Shown: positions 22,316 to 33,803 of the stretch, one piece after another | How the letters are laid out: each line of letters starts with the position of its first letter | Numbering within the stretch: position 1 is the first letter of the stretch | Source: Tetracentron sinense | Taxonomy: Eukaryota; Streptophyta; Magnoliopsida; Trochodendrales; Trochodendraceae | DNA length: 64,000 nucleotides | NCBI GenBank assembly: GCA_015143295.1 | Contig: CM026553.1 | Span: 3,557,912 to 3,621,911 of the forward strand | Reading direction: 5' to 3' | Notes under the pieces: generated by a model | Told to the model about the DNA's origin: nothing | The model's database searches: none | The model's input: only the letters and a program-made list of their open reading frames with translations | Translations under genes and position numbers: made by a program

Positions 22316-22817
22316 AACCCCATAGTGGATTTTTCACACAATGAGAAGCTCTCCTCTCTCTCCCTCTTGGGTTGTACGGCCAGCCATCCCCTCTTCTTCC
22401 TTTTTGGATGCCCACCTCTCCCATTCTTTCTCTTGGTTTTTGTTTTGATCTTGGATAATATCAGAACCAATCTTGAATAATATTAGAACCAATCTTTGAG
22501 AAAGGATCTTGCATTTAAGAAAAGAATAAAAGATCGTAGAGTTTGAATTTGAAGGGCTTGATCAAGAAAAGAAAAAAAGATTAAAGAGCATTGATCGGAA
22601 GGGCTATTAGCTTCCATTGGAGAAAAGCTTTGGAGATTCAAAGAAGGTTCGTGTGGATCGACACGAGACTTTACGCTTGAGAAGTTTTATAAGTATGGTT
22701 TCTCACACCATGATTTAATATGATCATAAGATGACCATTGGGAAGATTTTGATTAGATCAAAATCAAGTTTAAATTAAAAATAGTATTTCAATTTTTTTT
22801 TTATTCATGTCTTTCAA

Positions 22818-22830
22818 TGGTATCAGAGCC
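22818..22830 (+). other. Primer binding site (tRNA-Met) of copia-like element
   Basis: TGGTATCAGAGCC is the common plant PBS, here following an LTR-like end. Confidence 0.75.
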
Positions 22831-24334
22831 TACCTTATGATCTATTAATTTTATGATGTTATTACATGTTTTTCCTTTGATTAAAATCAATTAGATACCC
22901 ATAGAGATTTTGGTCAGCATATATTAATGAGATTTTATTTAATTAAATGTTAATTAATAAATCCCATGGTATTTGACACCCTTGCTTAAGCGTTCTTGAA
23001 GATTAAAGCTTATTTCGATTTGATTTGATTCATGAATTTTCAGATTTGTATTTGATTAGGAGAATCGATACAGTTTTGGTATTTTGGCCATAACTTAATG
23101 ATTGTAAGTCCGATTTTGGTCCTTTAGTATATAGTTTCAAAGCCGTCAAAAAGATCTACAACTTTCTTGAAGGAAGTTTTTCCATAATCAATCTTTTTGA
23201 ATGTCAAAACCTCAATCGAAAATCTAAAGCGGGAAAAAGAGTTTTCTAAATTAATTTTTAAAGAGGCTTTCAAATTTTTTCTTAATTCCATATTTGATTT
23301 GAGAGCATGGGATGCTATTAAATCGTTTAATGAGCTATTATTTAATTAAATAGTTTAATTATTTGATTCGAGTTTAATTATCTACTTCGAGTCCACAGAC
23401 TATCACTTAATTAAATGTTAGTTATGATATCCTTTATGGTCCCCTAAAAGGTTTATGGGAATAATGCCATAATTATTGTAGTTGATTTGGATCAATTGCA
23501 TATGATTAGAAATACCGGCTGCATAGTACTTATAAGTTTTTATTTGATTAATAGTTAATCAAGTAATTACATAAATGCCATTGGTTGAGATACAGAGTTT
23601 TATCTTAAGTGAATTTTAATTGATAGAGATCAATTATTTTATGGACATTTAATACTATTATTTAGGGTATTATTTTATTTAATTGTTAAATCAAATAATC
23701 CCTAAAGTAGTTGACCCTTATGGAAAATTTTTAATTAATCTATTATTGATTTTGAATTTAATTTTGGAATCAATATATGATGATATTAAAAATTAGTAAT
23801 TTGCTGATTTTTATTTTGGTTTTTTAATAGTTATTAAATCAAACTAATATGGAAGAGATTAGATCCCTAGGCTAGCCGAATTTAATATGATGCTTTCTAT
23901 TTGTTTATTAATTGAGAAATGTAAAGAATGAATTTTAGGGTTAGATTAAATCTTAGAGAAATTGTTTTTCTCAATGATTTCTTAAGCATTAAAGGAAAAT
24001 AGTTTTCTTTTAATGATGATCTAAAGCCCTAAGATCTCATTCTAGACATGCTTGCTTTATTAATTGCTTTATGGGTTTTTTATTAAATGTTAATAGTGGC
24101 CTTAACCATATGGGAAAAAGTTTCCCTAAGGTTAGCCAAAACCCTTGTTGAGGTTATGGATTTTTTAAGTTATTTGTCATGCCATGTTATTATTCATAGT
24201 TGATGAATGATTAATATATATTCTTGTTGAATGGTGGATGGGTTCCATGATCGTGCTTTCTTCTCTCTCTCTCTCTATTCTCTTCTCTTTCTTCTAATGG
24301 ATTGTACTCCCTTTGAGCACCCTATTTTGGGTGG
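22831..24334 (+). mobile_element. Non-coding internal region of copia-like (LARD-like) element
   Basis: The very AT-rich stretch has no long frame and no recognisable retroelement protein. It follows the PBS directly, so it looks like the interior of a large non-autonomous LTR element. A CT microsatellite lies near 24262-24290. A solo LTR with TSD GGTGG interrupts it at 24335, and it resumes at 26991 and continues to about 27330. Confidence 0.45.
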
Positions 24335-26990
24335 TGTAGTACCCCGGACTTTTCCATCTTTAATGAATAGCATTTTCGTAGCCAATTGGCCTTTCAAGTA
24401 GTCTAATTAATAAATAAGGAGGAAATTGAAATTCTGAAACGTCAAAAATGTTCATTTTCGAAAGATGAATCCAATGCAAGTTGAATCGTCGAAATCCGAT
24501 GAACGAGTTGAAAGATATGACCAAAACAGTTGAGACCTACAGAGCACCGATCGCTCGGTCAATTGTAGCGATCGATCGGTCCAAAATCGATTGATCAGTA
24601 GCTATCGACTGGTTAACTTTTTTGTATGGAAATTTTTTCCAGAGAGCTTGTTTTGACCGGTCGCTCGGTCAAGAACATCAATCGCTCGGTAGGCAACCGA
24701 TCGCTCGGTCTTCGCGTTTTTGCAGAAATTTTATTAAGGGCTTTTTCATTTTTTGGGCGTTAAACCCTTACCCATAAAGGCATGCCTGAGCCTTTAGGGC
24801 TTCATTCACCATATTTAGAGGGTTTTGAAAGATAGAGAGAGAGAAGAAGGGATTCCTAACCTAGGTTTTTCCTCTCGAGAAGGAATCAAGGGTTGGGCTA
24901 CCCAAGATCATCCCTAAAAGCTTGGATTTCGAGAATCTAACCTCAAGCTCGTGTGGGATTCCTTCTCCAAGCTAGGGAAGCGATCCTACGACATTTTGCA
25001 AGGGCTTTCTTCCCCAAATCAAGCCTTCTTCAAGCAAGGGTTCTTCCCTACCATTTGGGGTTCTATTTTCAAGGTTTCTTCAAGGTCAAACCTTGATTTC
25101 AAGGTTAGTACACCCTACTAACTTCCTTAATAATAACCTCGATTTCTTCCTCAATATGATGAGTTTATATGTTGTTTGTCCCTTTTTATTGAGTTATGAT
25201 GTAATCCCTATAATAAACAAGATAAACGAATAAAGGTGTGGGAATGTGCGAATGGATGGTAGATTGTGGCGAATGGATGCCATGTGGGGTGATGTATGTA
25301 GTGTGATGATACTGGGGGAAGGGAATTTTCAAACATAAGGCATACACCCTTGTGTTTGTTGAAAAATATGCACTAAGAAACTTAAATCAAAAGACTATAA
25401 ATGTGATGCCTACCAAGTGTTTGATAGATTGCTTAAATGTGAACTGGAATTATGAAAGCATGAATTGAGTTAATCTTTCTAAATGCCTACCTTGATCTAA
25501 TGACTATACATGCTATCTATCTTCCCATTGGAGTATATTAAGAATTTAAATGCTACGCTCATGTGATCCTCCTACTCAAGTATGTCATCATGCCTACTAC
25601 ATTTACTACATACACACACGCATGTTTGCATGAACTGGGATTTTCACGAGTATTGGTACATGATAAATAAAACAAGAAATAAGCATATGTCAAGGAGGTT
25701 GGTAGCCTAGGGATGTGCGGGTGCTAGCCTCTGGCTCACAAGTTAAACTAATATAAATGTCAAGGGTATGGCATATCCCTAGGATATGTCAGACCTGGCT
25801 CACAAGAAAACATGACAAGCAAGAATCACGAAGCATGAAAGGATGTTAGTGTACTAAGACCAGGTACGGGCACTAACATCTGTTCCCAAACATGCATGAG
25901 AGGATGCTGGTATACTAAGACCAGATACGGGTACTAGCATCTGTCTCCAAGTAAAATAACAAGCATGAAAGGGTACTAGTGTACTAAGACCAGGTACGGG
26001 CACTAGTATCTGTTTCCAAGACAAGAATAATATGAAAGTATGCTAGTGTACTAAGACCAGGTACGGGCACTAGTATATGTTTCTAAGGCAATATGAAAGG
26101 GTGTTAATATACTAAGACTAGGTACGGGCATTAACATCTGTTTCCAACAAGTATGAGAGAATACTAGTATACTAAGACCAGGTACGGGTACTAGTATCTG
26201 TCTCTAAGCAAGAATCAAGAAATAATGGAAGGGTGATAATGTATTAAGACCAGGTACGGGCATTATCATTTGTTCCCAGGCAAACAAGAAAATTCATAAG
26301 CAAGTAGACAAGAAAATACGCATGATACTCACGAGACATATAAGGAACCCACAAGAAGCATAAAATGTAAAGTGTAATTTACAAGAATCACAAGGAAGGT
26401 GAAATATGTTTTAATTAAAGCATGATCCTAGGTATGAGTTTAAATATGATGTTTAAGATTATACTTGTTATCGCTTCCACACTCTGATTTTAGAAATAAA
26501 ATGATGAACTGCATTATGTACGCTATTTTATTGTTATTATTATTGTTAGCTAGTAGCTTGTACTCGCTGAGTATTCCATGCTCAGTCGTACCTTTATGTC
26601 GGCAGGTACATTATACGAGGTGTGGACTCTTGTCCCTTGGATCGAGGTAGCTGATGGAGAGTAGGAGGGTGTTCAGATGGTTAGCCAGATGTTAAGGGTT
26701 GGCCTATGACCCTACGGTTGGGTTGAGGGTGAGAGAGATGTATTTTTGGGGTTCTTATGTCTAGGGGATAATTGTATCACTTGAGTTGGGACTCAAGTTA
26801 AGGAGTCATGTACATGTTTTATTTTATATTAAGTTATTGTAGACAATTTGTGCTTGGAATACCGTTAAGTGATTAAAGAAATTTTTAGTTCTCTATTTTG
26901 CATGTCTTGTATACTCTTTGCAGGTGAGTTTAAGTGTAGGTCACGTTGCCAAAGTATCCTAACTCCTAGGGGGTATTTTGGGGCGTGACA
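24335..26990 (+). repeat. Solo LTR, Tekay-type subfamily C
   Basis: A 2656-base LTR starts TGTAGTACCCC and ends GGGGCGTGACA. The perfect duplication GGTGG at 24330-24334 and 26991-26995 shows a solo LTR. It contains the AAGTTGAATCGTC box (24464-24522), palindromes (24547-24710), a donor-like GTTAGTA at 25104, a minisatellite (25840-26290) and the stem-loop (26567-26585). The acidic frame keeps PWIE, but the remainder is poorly preserved. Confidence 0.9.
25840..26290 (+). repeat. LTR minisatellite, about 60-base unit
   Basis: Seven or eight units contain CTAAGACCAGGTACGGGCA flanked by inverted ends such as GTGTTAGT...ACTAACAT or GCTAGT...ACTAGTAT. Each unit can therefore fold on itself. Units differ mainly in the flanking words, and the two sides change together. 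Confidence 0.8.
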
Positions 26991-27329
26991 GGTGGTTTCT
27001 TATTTTGAATATGATGTAAATTTAGTATTAGGAGTTGTTGATTTTTATATGGAAAAATCGAGCTGAAGATAGAAGATGATGGTGATCACATCAAGAATAA
27101 ATCTTGAAAGACATTATACATGAGTAGTTGTAGGATTTCTAAAATAGCATGGTCATGTGACCCATTGTGTGGCTATATTATTTATTTCATATGATGATTT
27201 GTTATAGCTTTTAATTGCTTAGAAAAGTCCATAACCCTTGTGATAATATGATTATCGTTTTTGTGCAAATTTTGGATAATTGGATCAAACCCCATAATAT
27301 GTGTTTTGTTGAAACATAAAAAGTTTAGC

Positions 27330-27557
27330 TTGAGGTGGGAACGTAGGTGGAATTGCTGAACCTCGTGAACAATATCTTGTGTTTGCATTCTCTCTCCCTA
27401 CTCTTTATTTTATTGCTTTACATTATTTGTGTAGAATTGCATAATTCATTTCCCTTTTAATTAGTATAATTGAAATTTCGCTTAAGGGATTAAGAAGATT
27501 TTTAAATTGCCATAGATCCTATTCACCCCTCCTATGGGGTCCAAACCTTGGGCAACA
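27330..27557 (+). repeat. Right end of a copia LTR
   Basis: The segment runs from GAACCTCGTGAAC through a T-rich stretch to CACCCCTCCTATGGGGTCC and ends GGGCAACA, like the minus-strand copia LTR end at 15631. It probably closes the insertion that opened at 14671. No clean target duplication joins the two ends (CCCAG against CCTAA). Confidence 0.55.
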
Positions 27558-27565
27558 CCTAATTT

Positions 27566-27770
27566 TTGTGAGGGAATAGAAAAAGATAGAGTTCCTTACC
27601 TTGGAGCAGGAGAACATGACAATAGCTGAGTATGAAACCAAATTTTTAGAATTCTCTAGGTTTGCAACTCACCTTATCGCTACGGAAGTAATGAAGGCCA
27701 AGAAGTTTGAGAGAGAGCTGAAGGCCTATATTAGAGATAAGGTCTCTATTCTATGACTAGAGTCCTATAC
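27566..27770 (+). pseudogene. gag fragment b of oldest Tekay-type element (fossil)
   Basis: It matches the gag middle at 3580-3780 (FITLEQ-like start, MTIAEYE, FSRFATHLIATEVMKA, ELKAYIRDKVS). It continues fragment a beyond the composite insertion and stops at the TATAC duplication of the next solo LTR. It is broken. Confidence 0.85.
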
Positions 27771-27845
27771 TGTAACGACCCCAAAACCTCACCTTGGTTA
27801 TAATGAGACTTTGGCTCCGTCACATTACTTATCCCTGCTTGACTT

Positions 27846-27967
27846 CCATGATAATAAGGCATAACTAAAAGTTAATTTTTTCAAAATAACAATAATAAAA
27901 TTCTTTCCATGATAATAAGGCATAACTAAAAGTTAATTTTTTCAAAATAACAATAATAAAATTCTTT
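27846..27967. repeat. 61-base direct duplication
   Basis: Two virtually identical units starting CCATGATAATAAGGC lie head to tail at 27846 and 27907. Near identity indicates a recent slip or copy within an otherwise aged LTR. Confidence 0.9.
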
Positions 27968-29902
27968 CCATAAAACCTCTCATCCGATATTTGATAAACC
28001 GATAGTAATCCAAATCCACAAATATAAATTGAAATGAGCCTAACATAACCCACCATAATTAGGTAGAGTAAAGTCATCAAATAACAGTAAACAATCTAAG
28101 CAACATCCTGAAATAACATAATTATAAAACAAAACAACTCAGAAAGTAAACTACGATCTACTAGTAGGGACAACTATCAAAATCCCTAGCTCCCTCCTTT
28201 GGAAGCTCACCTACTTCTCCTTCAAAGTACTCCTCTTCCACTCAAGGAGTTGCCGCCTGATCTTATGCTATACCTGTATGACAATAACAGGTTGACTGAG
28301 CATTGAATACTCAGCGGATATCCAAACTAACCAACAATAGTACATGCATATATCAAATATCCAAATCATGTAACAATTTTAAAGTCAATAGCAGTTTAAT
28401 ATAACATGAACATAATCAGAGTGTGGAAACATGTGAACATCTTGACTTAACTTGACTCGTGTACTTGTGTGACTCTTGGACTTGTAACTCTTGAAATTGT
28501 ATCATGAATGCAATGCATGCTTGTTTTCCTATAAAATAGTTATCGATGTGTTTGTAATTAGATCTATGGAGGTGCATCGACAAAAGCGTAAGCCCCTAGA
28601 TCTCTTAGATCCCAAATGTCCATGATAATTATCTAGGACTTAAAATCTTATCCATGGAGAGCATCAACGAATACCGGAGCTACTTGAATTTCAAGGTCCT
28701 TGTAAAACCATGTAGTGCCCTTATCCTTGTACTTGTAATTCAGTGTCCTTGTACTTGTATTTCAGTGTTCAGGGTCCTTGTACTTGTCCTTGTATTTCAG
28801 TTTCCAGTGTCCATGCAATGTCCGTGTTCATGCAATATCCGTGTACCTGTGAGACTTGTAAACTACCACACATGTGCACTTGTGCTTGCGTGTCGTGATT
28901 AATATTCGAATTCGGTCATCACTTAGATTCCATCTTTTATCAAAAAACTCCGCTAGGTTACATTTCTCTAGTTAGAGAATTCCTAATATGGAGGACTTCA
29001 TCTAAGCATTGGCCTACCCGAATATCAATCACCATGTAACTTGAATAAGCATAATTGATCAAAACATACTTTATACCTTGACATATTCATGCTAACATTT
29101 CTAACATCATATCTAAGCATAATTCATCATAGTATATCTTATTATACTCATGCAAGCCTTTTAATACCATCACTTCCCATACTTAGTGTGCTTAGGCATT
29201 TCAACAAACACGTACAATGCATTAATTATGTATACAATGCCCTTCCCATATTCACATTCTCAAACCATATCACTACTCATTCATAAACCATATTCATCCC
29301 TTTCAAACTTAACACCAATCCACACATTCATCCATTCTCCATTTCAGCCCATTCACCATCATTTTCATTCATTCATAATCTATAAACATAATCCATAAGT
29401 CCATTTAAGCTTCTAAAATACAAATCCATCTATATCCTTACTTATCATGCAAATCCAACACTAATTCATCATTTCTCATACTAATTCAATAATCATAATA
29501 ATATAAGAGATACATTAGAGAGGAAATTTACCTAAATTCATATTTCCACATGCATATTCATGTAGATCTCTTGATAATCCATACATATTGTAGTTTAAGC
29601 ATACAAAACACTTAAATAGGATTGAGTTTGAAGGGATATCGATCTTAGGGATCCTTCTATTGGATCCAAATCACTCCCAAGATGCTTTGGGGAAGATCTC
29701 TAAGCTAATCCTCTTCCTCTCTAAGCAAAATCCTTCTTCTTCAAGCTAAAACTTTCTTAGAACCCTAGGTTCTCTCTCTTCCTTTGCTAAATTAGGTTAG
29801 AAATGGGTAGAATACCCTAAAACCTTGAAATAGGGCTCCTATTTATAGCCCTAATGGTTAAAAAAAAAAAAAAGACGCATTTTTTTTAAAATCTGGGCCC
29901 AG

Positions 29903-30030
29903 GTGCGATCGATCGCACTATAAGTGCGATAGATCGCACTTATACTTGAAAACAACTTGAAAAATGCGCCTACATGTGATAGATCGCACTTGGTATGCGA
30001 TAGATCGCACTTGGTGTGCGATAGATTGCA
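29903..30030. repeat. Palindrome cluster in LTR (GCGATCGATCGC type)
   Basis: Five copies of GTGCGAT(C/A)GATCGCAC or close forms lie upstream (minus strand) of the TATA box at 29841. They are a third palindrome type at the same place in the LTR. Confidence 0.85.
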
Positions 30031-30547
30031 GCCCCCCTTCGGATTCTAACTGATTTTTACCCCGCTTTGGTATTTTGACCACAACTTTTGACTCGATTAT
30101 TGGATTTTACAATTCAACTTGCGTTGGACTCGTCTTTCAAATGGGAACAATTTTGTCTCTAATGGACAAATCCTAATTTTGAGTTTTTAAATGTCTAAAT
30201 GGGCTCTAAAGTTGACTAGTCTATAATTTCATCATACAAAATATCGGAAAACCCACTTTTGACTTAGCTTAGACTCAAAATCTGGAAAAACATTAAACAC
30301 AAACTTTGAAGAGGGTTCCAATAATTTTCTAATGATTCAAGAATCACTCAATTCCGATAAGCGATGACAAAACTAGAACTTCCTAAAGTTTAAGGGTATG
30401 TTAAAGTATCCCTCTCTTTACAACTTTGGTTAAGCCTTGATCACCTCACACTAATTAGATATAAATACATAAGCATTAAAACATCACAAAGATTATTATA
30501 TCCCTAATACTTGCATAAAAAAAATGAAAAAGATTTAGGTCTCTACA

Positions 30548-30850
30548 TATACAGAGGTCAATGATCATGCCTAGATAGCGAAGAAGAATTTTAAAGAATT
30601 CTTAAGGAGAAGGGGGACAGTCTAGAAGGAGAGATTCACCAGAGCTCAGCGAAGTAGGATTTCAAGTCCACAATCCAGCACCAGTTGCTAGGCCAGTTCA
30701 ATTTCAGAAGACTGCACCTGTACCTACAATTCCTCGCACTACCTCTCAGGCACTGCGAGAGGTAGCAACAGTGATTGTGCTCTTCGTACCATGTACAATG
30801 AGTTACTAGCAGATGATTGTGCTCTTTGTGCTGACTCAAGAGCAACCGCC
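30548..30850 (+). pseudogene. gag fragment c of oldest Tekay-type element (fossil)
   Basis: The sequence resumes after the TATAC duplication with the part of gag that precedes the zinc knuckle: an Arg/Ser-rich stretch followed by PVAR, TAPVPTIPRT and a Cys-containing end. Its right edge against the CACTA remnant is not sharp. The rest of the element, including pol and the 3' LTR, is not in the window. Confidence 0.7.
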
Positions 30851-31723
30851 TTAGCCATTAATCGTGCTAATATTTCATTTAATTTACTCTCACTTTATCT
30901 TAATTGATGGAGATTATTTTCTTGCTTATTATCCATTTCTTCCAATGTCTCTACACTTAAGGTTTGAGTTGTTGAATTTTATTGAAATATGTTAAGGATT
31001 TGGTGCACATACTTAATGAACAAAATATACTTTTTAGTAATCTTGAATTCATCTGAAAGAGTTAACTTTACAAACTTTTCCTAGTGTTCAGGCATAATAT
31101 GTACATACTCTTTGAGAAAATTTATTTCATTGACATCCTCACTGTCGATAAATATTCGGATAAACATCTTTGCAGTGGTCTTTCTTGAATGCCTTTTAAG
31201 ACATTCCGGAATGTTAAACATATTTTTTCTTGCTTTTTTCCTCAATTTTGAATAATTGCTACAGTAAAGCATACAAATAAAGACAATGTAAATATATTTT
31301 TTTAAATGTATTTCTTCAATTACAAAGAACTGTTACAGTAAAGTATACATATAAAATAAGAACTATGAATATTATATATACAATAATTCTTATTTTCAAC
31401 TTATCCCAAAACTTGTCATTGACCTGATGCAGAACTTGTTTAAAGGTCCTATAACGAATTGGAATTGCTCATGCAAATACACCAATAGAGATACTAAAAT
31501 CCTTTGCATTTTCTCTAGTTAGTGCACCTCTAGAATTCTCTTCGATGATTTTCTTCTCACCTGTTTTATTTTGCCCCAAATATTTACATATAGTAGGGCC
31601 TTTGGATTTCATTTTCAAAGTAGAAGGACCACTAGTACTTGGCTTTACGTCAATATGTTGTGTTCTTAACATGACTGCTGTGAACAAATGCATAACAGTC
31701 AATTTAAAACAATTTAAAAACAT
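30850..31723 (-). pseudogene. CACTA (En/Spm) TNP-like gene remnant
   Basis: On the minus strand the first piece (31723 to about 31400) has KGPTICKYL, KKIIEENSRG, ENAKDFSISIGV and PIRYRTFKQV, the plant En/Spm-associated domain. The second piece (31272 to about 31000) has FNIPECLKRHSRKT, KEYVHIMPEH and EKFVKLTLSDEF, which normally follow it. A Gln/Glu-rich tail lies near 30850-30950. Stops and a lost stretch between the pieces show it is dead, for example a stop directly after PEH where Trp is usual. No CACTA terminus was found on the left. Confidence 0.6.
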
Positions 31724-32650
31724 GAAGTGTGGAACATTCTGAAAAATGAAAAACGTATATAGAAGTATTGTGTATTTTATGTCGAAAGCATAAAGTTGTC
31801 CTTACTTAACTTTTGCAATATATATATATATTTTAAATGGGCATAGCCATGGCATTGAGCAATTGCCAAGGGGCACTAGCCCCCACAAAAATTATTTTGG
31901 AGAAGAAAATATATATACACATGTGTGTGCTAATAAGAATTTTTTTGAGCATTTGCTTTAGAAGAGAGAAATAAAATCATACTTGAATAAGCAGACAGTT
32001 GAATAGAGTTGATGCTGGATATTGCATGAAACCTTTGCCGGAGAGAAAACACAGTGATTCTTAGAGGTGTCTCCTACTAATTTAAATTATTTAGAAAAAA
32101 TGAAAGAAGTATAAGAAATAGTGATAGTAATTTTTGAAACAAAGTGTCACATTATTCTGATTAGGGTTACTTTGACAGTGATTAGTTGCTTTTCATTAAA
32201 AAATTTTGGGAATGCAAAAAGTCATCATAAAACCATGGTTATTATCCATTACTGTAACAATAGGTTTTTGAAACATTACGGTTTTCCTAATAACCGTGAT
32301 CGTCAAAACACTGAATGTGTTTTAAAAGAATGGATAAACTATCATGGTTGCCTATAATTGTGATCATAACTGTGAAAAATTTAATTAAATTATTTTTGTC
32401 CTATGGATCAAGAAGATTATATCACCAATAAAGATTTATTTTCTATTTACGAATAAATCTAGAGACCAATCAATCAAGTCACACAAGAGATCACAAATTG
32501 GCCTTGAATAAAAGGATCACCATGTTTTATATAATCATGATCTTTGATATAAAGGAACACGATTTATATAACCGTGATATTTTATAACCGTGTGGTTTTT
32601 TAAATACACAAATCATGGTGTACTTCAAACCATGGTCTTTGATTATTTAA
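31724..32650. repeat. AT-rich DNA with CACTA-like subterminal motifs
   Basis: From about 32180 the words AACCGTGATC, ATAACCGTG and CCATGGT recur in both orientations. Short repeated GTGATC/ACCGTG words near the ends are a CACTA feature, and these lie upstream of the minus-strand TNP-like remnant. No CACTA terminal inverted repeat is seen. Confidence 0.4.
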
Positions 32651-33369
32651 AAAGTTATAAAAATGACATTGTTGAAGTTTTTGTGCATTTTTAAATCTTT
32701 AAGAACTTTCATTATTTCCTTCTTGAATTTTCTAAAATATCAAAGTTCTCCCCAAAGGCCTTCTCGATCCAACTGCTTCCTTCCTAAATACAAGTTTTGA
32801 GTTATAGAACAATAGGGAAGGAAGTGATATAGGTCGGCCTTTTGAGTTGACCTATCTTAGAATGGGAGAACCATTCAGCTTGGTTTGTATCCGGTTGTGT
32901 ATACCCTCCATGGTGTACCCCAAATTGGGTACACTCTGTTTGGCATGAACTTGTTGGAGTGCCTTCTATTTGGCCTCTCTTTAGGGGCGGCCCACCTTCT
33001 TTTATACCCCTCTTTCGATGGGGTTGAGTCTATTTTTGCCGCGGGTAGAGGTATCCTTATTGATGGTTCGACTAACAGGCCGCTCCCTCATGATTAGGGT
33101 CACTGCCACCTTAGCGCAAGTGCGGGGTTGAGTTGTGGGTACTGTGATTGGGGGTATGTAAACCTTCTTGTTGATTATTAGGGAGTGTCCTTGATGCTTG
33201 CAAACGATCTGGATCATCCTATGAGCTAGAAAAGAGTTAGAAGTCACTCATTTTTTTAAATCAAATTCTCTTATCCTTCTTTAGAGATGAGAGTAGAATG
33301 ATGTCCAATTCCGGACGGTGATATTTCATTGCCCACAGCCACGATGACTTGTAATTACATGACATCATT
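32651..33369. other. Unclassified DNA
   Basis: I see no gene here. The segment has short GC-richer stretches (GGGTACACTC, GGGGCGGCCCACC) and only small frames. It could be part of an old LTR, but no termini were found. Confidence 0.3.
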
Positions 33370-33800
33370 CGCCATACCTTTAGCATCCAGACTCTTCGGC
33401 ACGATTTACCTTATTTTTACCCTCCAGACTCTTCGACACCATTTACTATGTTCTCCTAGCCTTCAAGATCTTTAGCATAATTCGCCATATCTTAGTTTTG
33501 GGCTCTTTGGTGGGGTTTATCAATCTTCTAGTCTCCGGGCTCTTTGGCGTAATTTGCCATATTTTTAGCTTTTGAGCTCTTCAATACAATTTTCCATGTT
33601 CTACTAGCCTCTAGGCTCTTTTTCATGATTTGATATAACTTGGCTCAAGGCTCCTTTGGTATGATCATTTGCCATATCTCCTACCCTCCCCTTCAGCTCG
33701 ATTCGTCGTATCTTTTAGCCTCTAGGCTCTTCAACGTGATTTTCCATGTCTCTTAGCCTTTAGCCTTTGGGCTCCTCGGTGTCTTTCGCCCCAATATTAT
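33370..33800 (+). repeat. Degenerate minisatellite, about 50-60-base unit
   Basis: About seven or eight diverged units share TAGCCT(C/T)(C/T)GGGCTCTTCGG followed by ATTTGCCATATCTT. The best pair is around 33526-33600. The divergence indicates an old array. Confidence 0.65.
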
Positions 33801-33803
33801 ATT

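Larger units (their letters stand above)
21504..22345 (+). repeat. Tandem duplication of a 400-440-base promoter block
   Basis: Two units both run from GATGTGGGGCCCAC to CACACAATGAG. Each ends with TATATAAGG (21862 and 22307) a short distance before its end. The second unit is about 42 bases longer because of one more internal AAATAGGGAAT...TTAGT unit. Both contain several copies of that small repeat. Confidence 0.85.
21096..22816 (+). repeat. LTR-like region of a non-coding copia-like element
   Basis: The AT-rich region ends in TCA just before a tRNA-Met PBS at 22818, so it reads as a 5' LTR. Its left end is not clear. It contains a near-duplicate promoter block (21504-21900 and 21907-22345), followed by a CT-rich leader. 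No coding sequence is seen. Confidence 0.55.
27771..30547 (-). repeat. Solo LTR, Tekay-type subfamily B, minus strand
   Basis: On the minus strand it begins TGTAGAGACC (30547) and ends GGTCGTTACA (27771), 2777 bases. It is bounded by TATAC at 27766-27770 and 30548-30552. It contains the AAGTTGAATTGTA box (30077-30149), GATCGCAC palindromes (29903-30030), a TATA box (29841-29847), the stem-loop (28296-28314) and an acidic frame (28161-28273). A 61-base segment is duplicated near its 3' end. Confidence 0.9.

Noticed and set aside
25840-26290. Regular repeats reminiscent of a CRISPR array
   Set aside because: Units are adjoining and include their 'spacers', which are inverted versions of each other. 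This is a minisatellite in a plant LTR.
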